A stretch of DNA of 64,000 bases from Rhizobium sp. FKY42 (GTDB taxonomy: Bacteria; Pseudomonadota; Alphaproteobacteria; Rhizobiales; Rhizobiaceae): contig NZ_STGA01000073.1 of assembly GCF_005222835.1 (NCBI RefSeq), positions 62,001-126,000 on the forward strand, read 5' to 3'. The number at the start of each line of letters is the position of its first letter. Positions within the stretch are counted from its first letter, which is position 1. This document shows positions 1 to 9,202 of this stretch, piece by piece. The translations under genes were made by a program, and so were the position numbers. A model generated the notes under the pieces. That model did not search any database and had not been told where the DNA came from. It was given only the letters and a program-made list of their open reading frames with translations.

Positions 1-927
1 GGTTGAATTTAAACGCAGCGAGCGACCGAACTCGGTTATGGCTACCACTGCGGTTTGCTGCCAGGCAGCCTCACCCATACCGGCCTGAAGATTGAGAACC
101 GCCTCGGAGAGGAGACGAGCGGATTCGGCCAGATCCCGTTTCTGTTCTTGATGTGTATCCCAGCCTGCAAGCGAAAAGCTGGCGACACGATAATCCTCCG
201 CCAGAAGTGAGCCGGCCAGTCTGGCCAGGTCTGCAATGCCTGCAATGCGCGCCTGCGGGTTCACGATTGGCGGCAGCGGATCAAGATCGGACATGCCCGC
301 ACCAGCCTTGCCAAAAACGGGGTCGGTTTGAAACAGTGCCTGCAAACTGTGGATTTCGTCCTGAGCCATGGGGAAATCGCTTTGCGTCGCCCAGACGTCT
401 GTCCTGTTGCCGCCGGTCATGATCAGTTCGACGCTGGTGGTTATGTCGACCGCTGCGCGCGAAGCCGTGCGAGGAAACAACGCAAGTGCCCGGTTCAACC
501 AGCCGGTCCGCGATCCACTTCCAAGGGGATTTCCCGTTTCGAGCACATCTTGCGCCTCAAAATGGCTGAGGCGACCACGGTAAGGACTGGCAATGGCATG
601 CGCGAAGGATAAATGGCCCGCCCTCCACAGCGGCATCAAACCAGAAGCTGCGGGGTGCAGACCGAAAAAGCCATCGAGATCGATCAATCCGCTCTCCGGC
701 GTGAGGGTAAGTTCGGGGCGGAGGACGGCAAGGTTGGGATCGCCATAGGGCTGAACGAGGTCGATCCCATCCATGCCTCCTCGCAACAGTATGACGACCA
801 GTCGACGGTCACCCGATGTCGCGGCAAGGCTGACATTCGGCAACACGGATAAAGCCGCAGCGGCACCGAGCGACGCAAGAAAGCCGCGGCGTTTGAGCCG
901 GAATTGGATATGGGCGGCCATCGTCAT
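1..927 (-). CDS. DUF1501 family protein, partial (3' end outside the window)
   Basis: The reading frame is open from an ATG at 927 to the left edge, giving 309 codons without a stop. The start overlaps the stop of the upstream DUF1800 gene by 4 nt (ATGA), so the two are translationally coupled. The N-terminus carries a twin-arginine-like signal (KRRGFLASLGAAAALSVLP), followed by RRLVVILLRGGMDGID and later VVAITEFGRS, features of the DUF1501 family, which are sulfatase-like exported proteins. DUF1501 and DUF1800 genes are commonly paired in bacteria, but their biochemical role is not established. An export route through Tat is inferred from the signal only. Confidence 0.85.
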   Translation of the reverse strand, partial: MTMAAHIQFRLKRRGFLASLGAAAALSVLPNVSLAATSGDRRLVVILLRGGMDGIDLVQPYGDPNLAVLRPELTLTPESGLIDLDGFFGLHPAASGLMPLWRAGHLSFAHAIASPYRGRLSHFEAQDVLETGNPLGSGSRTGWLNRALALFPRTASRAAVDITTSVELIMTGGNRTDVWATQSDFPMAQDEIHSLQALFQTDPVFGKAGAGMSDLDPLPPIVNPQARIAGIADLARLAGSLLAEDYRVASFSLAGWDTHQEQKRDLAESARLLSEAVLNLQAGMGEAAWQQTAVVAITEFGRSLRLNST

Positions 928-2372
928 CTCCGATTGAACTGCGGTGACGCCAGCACCATGGTCAGCCCGTGCACTTTGCTGGGGGCTGCTGAAATAAGTT
1001 CCCGCGTTTGCGCGTGGGCGAGATCGGCAAGCACCATGTCGAGAAGCGCCAGAGGCGTCACATCGGATGCCAGAAGTCGCACCGCTATACGTGCCCATGC
1101 AACGCGTTCAGCAAGATGCCCCGGCATCAGCCAGCTTGCGGCATCGTCGGGAAATCCCGCGGGACTCGGCGGCTCCCAGACGGGTTGTCCCATGCGACGC
1201 AGCGACTGAAGTGTCAGTAGTCTTGCCACGCCCGGTTTCCGCCGTGGCGGAACTTTGCCATCCGGCGGTGGCACATCGTCCCCGTCTCGATCATCATCGG
1301 CATTCACGAGTGCATCGAACTCTCCACCCTTCACATCGAACGCCCGCAGGGCCGAGACGACGAATTCGAAAGGCGCTATCACCTTGCTGGCCTCCGGCGC
1401 GAAAGCTGCCGGATGTTCGAGCATCGCGCGGTAGACCTCGGTCAAATTGCCGCCACTCGCCTGCCAACGTTGGATCATCCCGTTCAGCATGTCCGGATTG
1501 ACCTCTTCGCTAATGAAGTGGCGAACGAGCTTGTTACAGATGTTGCGGGCAGTTGCCGGATGGTTGGCAAGGTCCGTCAGCATCTCCAGGTGATCAGAGC
1601 CGTTGCGTGCACGGTCACTGTAGGATTTGCCGAGCAGGACATGGGCACCGGGCTCCGCCCGGCCAGGACGGTTGCTGACTTCAAGGCTCCGGAGATCGAG
1701 GGACAGACCGGTCAGGATCAGCGCGGCGCCATTGACATCGGCGACCGTAACCTCCGCCTGATCTCCCAGCGAGTGTACTTCCAGAATCTCCTGCGCCAGG
1801 CTCTGGTTCAATGTGCCCCCGCTTCTCTCGGCGACCGGAGACTGCGGGCCGACAGAGGATGCCTGATCAAGATAGATAAGCATGGCCGGATGCAGCACCG
1901 CCGCCTTCAGCAGATTTCCAAAGTTGCCAGCCAGGTTGGGCCGTATTGCCTCCGCCTCGAACAGTGGCGCAAGAAGCCGCATCTCGTAGGTCTTCGTGGC
2001 ATTGATGGCAAAATGGTTGACCCAGAAACTGGCCAGCCGTTCGAAGAACCCGTTTTCCGAATAAACCGCCTGTGCGACACGCGACAGGGCATCCCGGCGT
2101 AGCAGGCGTTCTGCCTCCCGCTGCGTCTCCTGCCTCAGACCCGGATTGGGTCTGCCATCCTGCGCGGCGCGCGCCTCCACCGTTCGCACGGATACAAGCC
2201 GCCCCAGCGTTTCCCGCCGCCCGAGGACGCCCTCCCGTGGAAAACGCGGTACCGCCTTGGGACCCTTCTGGAGCTGGAGCATCAGCGTATCGATGTCAGA
2301 TGGAGGCGTCTCTCGCGGTTTCAGTCCATAGCAGAACCGTCTCGCGGCGATGGTCGTAAAAGAGGCGGCCAT
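924..2372 (-). CDS. DUF1800 family protein
   Basis: A protein of 482 residues from the preferred ATG at 2372, which has AAGGAT about 6 nt upstream; a longer frame from 2414 has no such signal. The sequence contains segments typical of DUF1800 proteins: FWVNHFAINATK near residue 120, DQASSVGPQSPVAERSGGTLNQSLAQEILEVHSLG, and the late RNICNKLVRHFI segment. The family is uncharacterised; members almost always sit next to a DUF1501 gene, as here, where stop and start overlap by 4 nt. No clear signal peptide is seen. Family assignment is by recognition; function is unknown. Confidence 0.85.
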   Translation of the reverse strand: MAASFTTIAARRFCYGLKPRETPPSDIDTLMLQLQKGPKAVPRFPREGVLGRRETLGRLVSVRTVEARAAQDGRPNPGLRQETQREAERLLRRDALSRVAQAVYSENGFFERLASFWVNHFAINATKTYEMRLLAPLFEAEAIRPNLAGNFGNLLKAAVLHPAMLIYLDQASSVGPQSPVAERSGGTLNQSLAQEILEVHSLGDQAEVTVADVNGAALILTGLSLDLRSLEVSNRPGRAEPGAHVLLGKSYSDRARNGSDHLEMLTDLANHPATARNICNKLVRHFISEEVNPDMLNGMIQRWQASGGNLTEVYRAMLEHPAAFAPEASKVIAPFEFVVSALRAFDVKGGEFDALVNADDDRDGDDVPPPDGKVPPRRKPGVARLLTLQSLRRMGQPVWEPPSPAGFPDDAASWLMPGHLAERVAWARIAVRLLASDVTPLALLDMVLADLAHAQTRELISAAPSKVHGLTMVLASPQFNRR

Positions 2373-2648
2373 CCATAATCCTTGTGAAATATGTGATCCT
2401 GAATCAACTTGCACAATTCAACATGTAACGGTGTTTGGAGTTGGGCAATACGACCATTTTCGGACACTTCGAGCATTTGGATACCGTTCCGGTAAGGTTC
2501 GATTAGCTCTTATTCGAACTTGTACCGAAATCAGACATCCAAAATGGGCCACAGCCTCAGTCTGGCAAGGGTTTGCCGCCTGCTTTTAAGGATATCTTAT
2601 TGAGCATCTTTTAGAAAACACGGTGATGTGAATATTCGGGTGTAGACG

Positions 2649-4655
2649 ATGCCACGAAAGTCAGCAATCGAACAGAAGCCGTCCGACAGCCTGAATGCCG
2701 ATGTGCGTCAGCTACAGGCGCAAACTGTGTGGGCCCGCAGTGTGTCGACCGTGCTGACGAATGCGGGTATTTCCGCGTCGGCTTATGCGCTCATCTTCTT
2801 TCGACAGGATACAGGGTCGGAAGGCATTTACTGGCTGGTCCTGATCTATCTCTCCCTGCTATTTCGGTTCGGGATCTCGCGCTACATCAAACGCTTCGAT
2901 CTGAACCGGAAAAATCCGCAAGCAAGCCTCTCATTGATCACCCTAGGGTCTTGCTCGTCGGGGTTCGCCTGGGGCTCCCTCCCGTTTATTCTTCCCAATT
3001 TCAACGCCTTCAGTCTGGATGCGGGCCTGTATCTGATGATGCTCGGCATCTCGATCGGCTCCGTTCTGCTCGGCGTCGGCTATCGTTGGGTGTCCGTTGC
3101 CTTCTCCACACCGATCCACCTTGCTGTCATCGTGTCGGTGGTCTCCACCGGCGGCATTTCCGGCATCATCGTTGCCCTGAACGTCGTCGCTCTGACAATC
3201 ATCCTGCACAGAAGCTGCCAGAACAGCGAAAGATCGTTTCTCGAAAGCATCACCAGGAAGTTGGAAGCGACCGCACTTGCGACATCGTTGACGGCAGCCC
3301 ATTCTGAAATGCTGCAGGCAAATGCGCGACTAGAACTGCTCGCCAGCTGCGATCCGTTGACTGGACTTGCCAATCGCAGTGCCTTCAACTCGACGTTGGC
3401 AAACGCGATTCAGGAAGCCCGCGATACCGACGGCAAGATCGGATTGCTCGTCGTCGATCTTGACCGCTTCAAGCACGTCAACGATACGATGGGCCACAAG
3501 GCCGGAGATAGCTTGCTGACGGAATTCGCCCAGCGCCTGCGCAATTCGCTGCCGCCGGGCAACACATTCATTGCGCGGCTTGGCGGCGACGAATTCGCTG
3601 TGATCGTCACCGGCAACGATGCCGTTCTGGAAGCGACCCGCTCCGCAGACATCATTCTGCGACAGGTTCGCAAACCTTTCTTCCTCAGCGGTCAGAACTG
3701 CTCCGTCGGGACCTCTGTTGGCTTGGCGATCTATCCAGATCACGCGACGCAGGCGGACGAATTGTTCGTATCTGCGGATATGGCGCTCTACCGCTCCAAA
3801 GAGCAGGGGCGCGGACGCTGGCGCAAGTTTGATCCGAAGCTGCGCATCGCAGCGGAGCGGCAGCGGCAGATCGAAGCCGATATCCTGGAGGCAATCGAGC
3901 AGCACAAGATCGAAGCATGGTTCCAGCCGCAGGTCTGTCTGCAACGGGACATCATTCTCGGGTTTGAGGCGCTCGTGCGCTGGCATCACCCCACCCTCGG
4001 TTTCATTGCGCCACCGGAAATCGTGCAGGCAGCCTATTCGATACAGGTATCCGACCGACTTACCGGGGCCATTGCCGATGCGGCTTGCACCATGCTCAAG
4101 CGTCTGCCAGAGATCGGCCTGCCCGAAGCGACCGTTGCAATCAACGTTTCGCCGCGCGAATTCGCACTTTATTCTGTATCCGAGATGCTGGATGCCAAGG
4201 TCAAGCAGCACGGCATCAAGCCTAGCCTGCTCGAGATCGAAATTACCGAGGAGGCGCTGCTCGACACCGTTATCGCTGGAGAGCAGTTGAAGCAGTTGGA
4301 GCGATCCGGCTTTGCACTGGCGGTCGATGATTTCGGCGCCGGACATTCCTCGTTGACACGTCTCATCGACCTGAAGGTTGATCGCCTCAAGATCGATCGC
4401 GGCATCACCACCGGCATTGCCGCTTCACCGCGCAACCAAGCCATCATCTCGGCCCTGATCCGGCTTGGCGAGGCCCTGTCAATGACCATTCTTGCCGAGG
4501 GCGTGGAGACGGAAGAGGAATCGAGAACCCTTCGCTCGCTCGGCTGCCAGATCGGCCAGGGTTACCTCTTCTCGCGTCCGATGAACGCACGGGCGCTTGA
4601 GGATTGGCTGCGCCATCCACGCGCACGCAGCCTTTCCAAAGCAGCCGTCGCCTAA
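2649..4655 (+). CDS. Membrane-anchored GGDEF-EAL cyclic-di-GMP protein
   Basis: The 668-residue protein has about six hydrophobic segments in residues 30-190, then a diguanylate cyclase domain with an intact GGDEF motif (ARLGGDEFAVIV, near residue 310) and an EAL phosphodiesterase domain (GFEALVRWHHP near 439, DDFGAGHSSL near 560, AEGVE near 617). Both catalytic signatures look intact, so either synthesis or breakdown of cyclic di-GMP is possible. The RxxD inhibitory site expected just before GGDEF is not present (PPGN instead). The N-terminal membrane part resembles a sensor region without a recognised ligand domain. The gene stands alone. Confidence 0.92.
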   Translation: MPRKSAIEQKPSDSLNADVRQLQAQTVWARSVSTVLTNAGISASAYALIFFRQDTGSEGIYWLVLIYLSLLFRFGISRYIKRFDLNRKNPQASLSLITLGSCSSGFAWGSLPFILPNFNAFSLDAGLYLMMLGISIGSVLLGVGYRWVSVAFSTPIHLAVIVSVVSTGGISGIIVALNVVALTIILHRSCQNSERSFLESITRKLEATALATSLTAAHSEMLQANARLELLASCDPLTGLANRSAFNSTLANAIQEARDTDGKIGLLVVDLDRFKHVNDTMGHKAGDSLLTEFAQRLRNSLPPGNTFIARLGGDEFAVIVTGNDAVLEATRSADIILRQVRKPFFLSGQNCSVGTSVGLAIYPDHATQADELFVSADMALYRSKEQGRGRWRKFDPKLRIAAERQRQIEADILEAIEQHKIEAWFQPQVCLQRDIILGFEALVRWHHPTLGFIAPPEIVQAAYSIQVSDRLTGAIADAACTMLKRLPEIGLPEATVAINVSPREFALYSVSEMLDAKVKQHGIKPSLLEIEITEEALLDTVIAGEQLKQLERSGFALAVDDFGAGHSSLTRLIDLKVDRLKIDRGITTGIAASPRNQAIISALIRLGEALSMTILAEGVETEEESRTLRSLGCQIGQGYLFSRPMNARALEDWLRHPRARSLSKAAVA

Positions 4656-4668
4656 AAGAAACAGCGCT

Positions 4669-5274
4669 CTACAGCCGTTTCAGACAGTAGGAAAAATGTG
4701 CGTCCGGCTCGACGGTCAGATATTCAAACTGCCAGCCATAGTCGACGCAGAACTTGTTGACCGCCTGCACGACCCCATAGACCACCGGCTTGATGACATT
4801 GCCCGTGCAGAAATCATGGCCGCAGATCCGCCCGTCGCGCTTCACCTTGGCATCGCAGAGCACCAGCTCGTTCCAGGTGTTCGCGTAGGAATGGTCCGTA
4901 TCGATATAGACCCAGTCAAAGACATGATCCGCAAAGGTCGGCAGCATGTCCGTTGATCCGCCCAGATGCAGAAGCACCTGCTGCTTCCTGATTTCACTTG
5001 CGAACATGCTGCTCACCCGCTCATAGCCCTCGTTATAGCGGGTCAAGTCCCATGGATCGACGAGATGAAGCTGGGCGGGCCGGTTGAACTCCATGATCTC
5101 TCGCGAGAAGTCGCCGAATGCCACGCCAATTTCAGCAACGATGCCGCCAGGAGGCAGGCGGTGAAGCAATTCCGTTCGATCTGGCAAGAGCCGGCAATTT
5201 TCGGTATGGTGTAGCGAGAGCATGGTGCGCGGCGTGCTGTTCTTCAGCTCGATGCGCTTTTCAAGGGAAAGCAT
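4669..5274 (-). CDS. Class I SAM-dependent methyltransferase (Methyltransf_24-like)
   Basis: A 201-residue protein with the SAM-binding motif I (VAEIGVAFGDFS, near residue 45), an acidic strand (HLVDPWD) and a later WVYIDTDHSY segment, the arrangement of small class I methyltransferases of the Methyltransf_24 type. The substrate cannot be told from sequence. It is convergent with the GGDEF-EAL gene (13 nt between stops) and divergent from uvrB. An internal Met at residue 18 is an alternative start; neither start has a strong Shine-Dalgarno sequence. Confidence 0.75.
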   Translation of the reverse strand: MLSLEKRIELKNSTPRTMLSLHHTENCRLLPDRTELLHRLPPGGIVAEIGVAFGDFSREIMEFNRPAQLHLVDPWDLTRYNEGYERVSSMFASEIRKQQVLLHLGGSTDMLPTFADHVFDWVYIDTDHSYANTWNELVLCDAKVKRDGRICGHDFCTGNVIKPVVYGVVQAVNKFCVDYGWQFEYLTVEPDAHFSYCLKRL

Positions 5275-5409
5275 GAGGTACTGGTACTCCGGGACGTCTG
5301 AGGTGCATAATCAGGTTATTCGCAACAAATAAACTTACCGGCGCGCACTTAGGGCAAAGCACCTGAAGATCAATGTCTGCAGCCTTGCTGCGGAGAACCA
5401 TGCCGCGTT

Positions 5410-5424
5410 GTTCCTAATTTGTTT
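5410..5424. promoter_or_regulatory. SOS-box-like element upstream of uvrB
   Basis: The sequence GTTC-CTAATTT-GTTT lies about 50 nt before the uvrB start. The alphaproteobacterial LexA box is a direct repeat GTTC-N7-GTTC; this copy has the right spacing and one mismatch in the second half. LexA control of uvrB is therefore plausible but unproven. Confidence 0.35.
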
Positions 5425-5471
5425 CGCCGCTACCCTTCCAATTTGGCGGGACTCTCGCCATATTCGCGGGC

Positions 5472-8400
5472 ATGTCGAAAGCTCCGAAAAACACCTCATC
5501 CAAAAACGCCAACACCGGTTTCGAGGAAGCGCCGCAGGCTGCGTTTGAAGGCGCGCCGCTCAGCGGTTCGGTCTCGGATTGGGTGAAGCAGCTGGAGGCG
5601 GAGGCGGAAGCCTCCTCCATCGAGACGCAGCGCGAAATCGCCTCCAAGGCGGGCAAACACCGCAAGAAGATCGAGATTGCCGCGCGTGAGCAGGCCATCC
5701 GCGAGGCGAAGGAAGAAGAAGCCGCGAAGGCGAAGCCGGAAAAGTCGAAGACCGCCAAAAACACCACCGCGTCCAAAACCTCCCGTGGCGTCTCCATCGG
5801 CGCATCCTCCGATCCGAAAACGCGCGCGGCGGCGGGCCTCAATCCGGTCGCGGGCATGGATGTCAGCCTCGAGGAGGCACAGTCGCTCGCCCCCGGAGCC
5901 GTCACGGCCACGGTGGATGCGCTGGCGAAGCTGATCGAGAGCGGCAACCCTCTGTTCAAGGATGGCAAGCTGTGGACGCCGCACCGCCCCCACCGGCCGG
6001 AAAAGTCCGAAGGCGGCATCGCCATCCGCATGGCCTCCGAATACCAGCCGGCGGGCGATCAGCCCACGGCGATTGCCGATCTGGTAGATGGCTTGAACAA
6101 TGGCGAGCGCAGTCAGGTCCTGCTCGGCGTTACCGGTTCGGGCAAGACCTTCACCATGGCGAAGGTCATCGAGGCCACGCAGCGCCCCGCCGTCATCCTC
6201 GCGCCGAACAAGACGCTGGCGGCGCAGCTTTATTCGGAGTTCAAGAACTTCTTCCCCGATAACGCGGTGGAGTATTTCGTTTCCTACTACGATTACTACC
6301 AGCCGGAAGCCTATGTGCCGCGCTCGGATACCTATATCGAGAAGGAAAGCTCCATCAACGAGCAGATCGACCGCATGCGCCACGCCGCCACGCGCGCAAT
6401 TCTGGAACGTGATGATTGCATCATCGTCGCCTCGGTCTCCTGCATTTACGGTATCGGCTCGGTGGAAACCTACACCGCCATGACCTTCCAAATGCAGGTG
6501 GGCGACCGTATCGACCAGCGGCAGTTGCTGGCCGACCTCGTGGCACAGCAATACAAGCGGCAGGATATCAACTTCGTGCGCGGCTCCTTCCGGGTCCGCG
6601 GCGATACGATCGAGCTCTTCCCCGCCCACTTGGAAGATGCCGCATGGCGCATCTCGCTGTTCGGCGACGAGATCGATAGCATCACCGAATTCGATCCGCT
6701 GACGGGCCAAAAGACCGGCGACCTGAAGTCGGTGAAAATCTACGCCAATTCGCACTATGTCACGCCGCGCCCCACGTTGAATGGCGCGATCAAGTCGATC
6801 AAGGATGAGCTGAAGCACCGTCTCGCAGAACTGGAAAAGGCGGGCCGCCTGTTGGAAGCGCAGCGACTGGAGCAGCGCACGCGATACGATATCGAGATGA
6901 TGGAAGCCACCGGCTCCTGCAACGGCATCGAAAACTATTCGCGCTATCTCACGGGCCGTAGACCGGGCGAGCCGCCGCCGACGCTGTTCGAGTATATTCC
7001 GGATAACGCCCTGATTTTCATCGACGAAAGCCACGTCACCATTCCGCAGATCGGCGGCATGTATCGCGGCGACTTCCGCCGCAAGGCAACGCTGGCGGAA
7101 TATGGCTTCCGCCTGCCCTCCTGCATGGATAACCGCCCGCTTCGCTTCGAGGAATGGGATGCCATGCGCCCGCAAACGGTGGCCGTGTCGGCCACGCCGG
7201 GCAATTGGGAAATGGAAGCCGCAGGCGGTGTGTTTGCCGAACAGGTCATCCGTCCGACAGGCCTCATCGATCCGCCGGTCGAGGTGCGCAGCGCCCGCAC
7301 ACAGGTGGATGATGTGCTGGGCGAGATCAAGGAAACCTCGCTCAAAGGTTATCGCACCCTGGTTACGGTGCTGACCAAGCGCATGGCGGAAGATCTCACC
7401 GAATATCTGCACGAACAGGGCGTACGCGTGCGCTACATGCACTCGGATATCGATACGCTGGAACGCATCGAGATCATCCGCGATCTGCGCCTCGGTGCCT
7501 TTGATGTGCTGGTGGGCATCAACCTGCTGCGCGAGGGTCTGGATATTCCCGAATGCGGCTTTGTGGCGATCCTCGATGCGGATAAGGAAGGCTTCCTCCG
7601 TTCGGAAACTTCGCTGATCCAGACGATTGGCCGCGCCGCCCGTAACGTGGATGGCAAGGTCATCCTCTATGCGGATAACGTGACAGGCTCCATGAAGCGC
7701 GCGATGGAAGAAACCAGCCGCCGCCGCGAAAAGCAGATGGCCTATAACACCGAGCACGGCATCACGCCGGAATCGGTCAAGGCCCGCATTTCGGATATCC
7801 TCGATAGCGTCTACGAGCGCGATCACGTGCGGGCCGATATCTCCGGTGCCGCTGGCAAGGGCTTTGCCGATGGCGGGCATCTGGTGGGCAACAATCTGCA
7901 GGCTCACCTCAACGCGCTGGAAAAGAGCATGCGCGATGCCGCCGCAGACCTCGATTTCGAAAAGGCCGCCCGCCTGCGCGACGAAATCAAGCGCCTCAAG
8001 GCCGTCGAACTCGCCAGCATGGATGACCCTATCGCAAAGGACGAGGCCAAGGCTCAAGAGGCAGCAGGCAAGAGCAAGAAGAGTGGATCGAGCGCCAACC
8101 ACGAGTCGATCTCCCCCCTTGAGGGGGAGATGCCTGGCAAGGCAGAGGGGGGTGCATCTACCCCTCAATCCGGCAGGACTGGAGGTTCCTCCTACTTCAC
8201 CAAACCCACCCTCGACGACATGGGGCCGGGTACAGATACGGCCAAACCGCTGTTCCGCAAGAACACTCTGGACGAAATGACGGTTGGACGAACCGAAAAG
8301 CCTCTGCCCGGCAAGCTGCCGGAAAAGCCGAGGCACGACAGAAACCACGATTCGATCTCCCCCCTTGAGGCGGGGTCCGAAGGACGGGCAGAGACACGCG

Positions 8401-8570
8401 GCTCTGCCCAACAATCCGGCAAGGCAGAGGGGGGTGTTTCTCGTTCAAATTCCAACGACGACCCTCGCCCCCTCGTGCGCGGCAAAGTCGGCGTCGGCTC
8501 CTACGAAGATCCGGCAGAACAAAAGCGCAAGAGCCGCACCAAGGGCAAAACAGGCAGGCCGGGGCGGTGA
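5472..8570 (+). CDS. uvrB: Excinuclease ABC subunit B with long terminal extensions
   Basis: The UvrB helicase-like subunit loads onto damaged DNA with UvrA and recruits UvrC for nucleotide excision repair. The product has 1032 residues against about 670 for most UvrB proteins. A charged, Ala/Lys-rich extension fills residues 1-185; the core then shows Walker A GVTGSGKTFT (near 219), the damage-probing hairpin YYDYYQPEAYVPRSDTY (near 272), the IDESH box, helicase motif VI (QTIGRAARN) and the C-terminal UVR motif (DLDFEKAARLRDEIKRLK, near 830). Residues 855-1032 are low-complexity and include two translated copies of a palindromic repeat. The catalytic core looks complete. The large antisense frame opposite it is a coding shadow. 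Confidence 0.97.
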   Translation: MSKAPKNTSSKNANTGFEEAPQAAFEGAPLSGSVSDWVKQLEAEAEASSIETQREIASKAGKHRKKIEIAAREQAIREAKEEEAAKAKPEKSKTAKNTTASKTSRGVSIGASSDPKTRAAAGLNPVAGMDVSLEEAQSLAPGAVTATVDALAKLIESGNPLFKDGKLWTPHRPHRPEKSEGGIAIRMASEYQPAGDQPTAIADLVDGLNNGERSQVLLGVTGSGKTFTMAKVIEATQRPAVILAPNKTLAAQLYSEFKNFFPDNAVEYFVSYYDYYQPEAYVPRSDTYIEKESSINEQIDRMRHAATRAILERDDCIIVASVSCIYGIGSVETYTAMTFQMQVGDRIDQRQLLADLVAQQYKRQDINFVRGSFRVRGDTIELFPAHLEDAAWRISLFGDEIDSITEFDPLTGQKTGDLKSVKIYANSHYVTPRPTLNGAIKSIKDELKHRLAELEKAGRLLEAQRLEQRTRYDIEMMEATGSCNGIENYSRYLTGRRPGEPPPTLFEYIPDNALIFIDESHVTIPQIGGMYRGDFRRKATLAEYGFRLPSCMDNRPLRFEEWDAMRPQTVAVSATPGNWEMEAAGGVFAEQVIRPTGLIDPPVEVRSARTQVDDVLGEIKETSLKGYRTLVTVLTKRMAEDLTEYLHEQGVRVRYMHSDIDTLERIEIIRDLRLGAFDVLVGINLLREGLDIPECGFVAILDADKEGFLRSETSLIQTIGRAARNVDGKVILYADNVTGSMKRAMEETSRRREKQMAYNTEHGITPESVKARISDILDSVYERDHVRADISGAAGKGFADGGHLVGNNLQAHLNALEKSMRDAAADLDFEKAARLRDEIKRLKAVELASMDDPIAKDEAKAQEAAGKSKKSGSSANHESISPLEGEMPGKAEGGASTPQSGRTGGSSYFTKPTLDDMGPGTDTAKPLFRKNTLDEMTVGRTEKPLPGKLPEKPRHDRNHDSISPLEAGSEGRAETRGSAQQSGKAEGGVSRSNSNDDPRPLVRGKVGVGSYEDPAEQKRKSRTKGKTGRPGR
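8107..8174 (+). repeat. Palindromic repeat inside uvrB, copy 1
   Basis: The copy opens with CGATCTCCCCCCTTGAGG, whose C-run and G-run form an inverted repeat, contains GGCAAGGCAGAGGGGGGT at 8136-8153, and closes with CAATCCGGC. It is read in frame as SISPLEGE...GKAEGG. Copy 2 lies 246 nt downstream in the same frame. The composition resembles the short palindromic intergenic elements common in Rhizobiaceae genomes. Confidence 0.75.
8353..8435 (+). repeat. Palindromic repeat inside uvrB, copy 2
   Basis: It shares the 18-nt opener with copy 1 exactly and ends with the same GGCAAGGCAGAGGGGGGT (8418-8435), preceded by CAATCC. It is in the same frame, giving SISPLEAG...GKAEGG. The middle differs from copy 1 (GCGGGGTCCGAAGGACGGG...), so this looks like a diverged or rearranged insertion and not a simple tandem duplication. 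Confidence 0.7.
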
Positions 8571-8627
8571 GTTTCGGTCCCACCCTAGCCACACTGAGCC
8601 AGTGATATTCTTCGGCAAAAACAACAG

Positions 8628-8662
8628 TTGACATTTGCAATCAAAGCGTGCTGAAAAATCTA
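8628..8662 (+). promoter_or_regulatory. Possible promoter of the 8.69-10.76 kb cassette
   Basis: A perfect -35 hexamer TTGACA (8628-8633) is followed after 17-18 nt by an A-rich, weak -10 (CTGAAAAAT). It lies about 55 nt before the first cassette gene and beyond the uvrB stop, so the cassette probably has its own promoter. Confidence 0.35.
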
Positions 8663-8689
8663 AATCTTTCAGTTTATTTGGGCATGTAA

Positions 8690-9202
8690 ATGGCTCGTCC
8701 TTATTGGTTAATAATATCTATTGGCATAGCCCTCTCAGGAGTTGTGATTGGCGCAGTAATTGCTTGCCTTTTTCTTACAACAAATGGGAACTTGAAGCAG
8801 CTAGACGTCAATGCATTCTCAAGCTTGTTGCTCTCTGCTATTTCAGTAATATTCACATTCTTTGGTGTATTCGTAGCTGTCCTCGCTTTCTTTGGCTTCA
8901 ACATCATAAAGGACGGTGTCGAAAACACTTCAAAAGCTGAGATCGAAAAGTCGGTTCAGGACGGCCTTCTTAAAGGTCACATGCATGAAATTGCCAAACA
9001 GGAAACGCGCACAGCGCTCCAGCCAGGTGGGTCGCTGCATGAGTTAGCGATTGACACTCTAAACAAAACATACAAGCTACAAACTCAACCAGGGGGAGAT
9101 CTTTACAACTTAGCTGAACGGCTGTACCGAGAATCAGTCTTTCGAGGTATTGGAATAGATGAATCATCCGGGATCCTTGACCCCAAAGAGGAAGATCTAT
9201 GA
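8690..9202 (+). CDS. Two-helix membrane protein of unknown function, first gene of cassette
   Basis: I do not recognise a family. The 170 residues start with two strongly hydrophobic segments, about residues 5-29 and 45-72, followed by a hydrophilic, probably cytoplasmic tail with a helical EIEKSVQDGLLKGHMHEIAKQ stretch. The tail repeats a similar phrase: LQPGGSLHELAIDTLNKTYKL and TQPGGDLYNLAERLYRES, suggesting a short internal duplication (PGGxLxxLA). Codon use is AT-richer than in flanking genes. The stop overlaps the start of the ImmA/IrrE gene by 4 nt. No strong Shine-Dalgarno precedes the ATG, so the start is less certain. A membrane effector or sensor role is only an inference from the context. 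Confidence 0.7.
   Translation: MARPYWLIISIGIALSGVVIGAVIACLFLTTNGNLKQLDVNAFSSLLLSAISVIFTFFGVFVAVLAFFGFNIIKDGVENTSKAEIEKSVQDGLLKGHMHEIAKQETRTALQPGGSLHELAIDTLNKTYKLQTQPGGDLYNLAERLYRESVFRGIGIDESSGILDPKEEDL

Noticed and set aside
5496..8414. 972-codon open frame opposite uvrB
   Set aside because: It is an antisense shadow of the GC-rich uvrB gene: the sense strand encodes a full set of UvrB motifs, and the antisense product shows no recognisable domain and low-complexity Ile/His/Arg composition.
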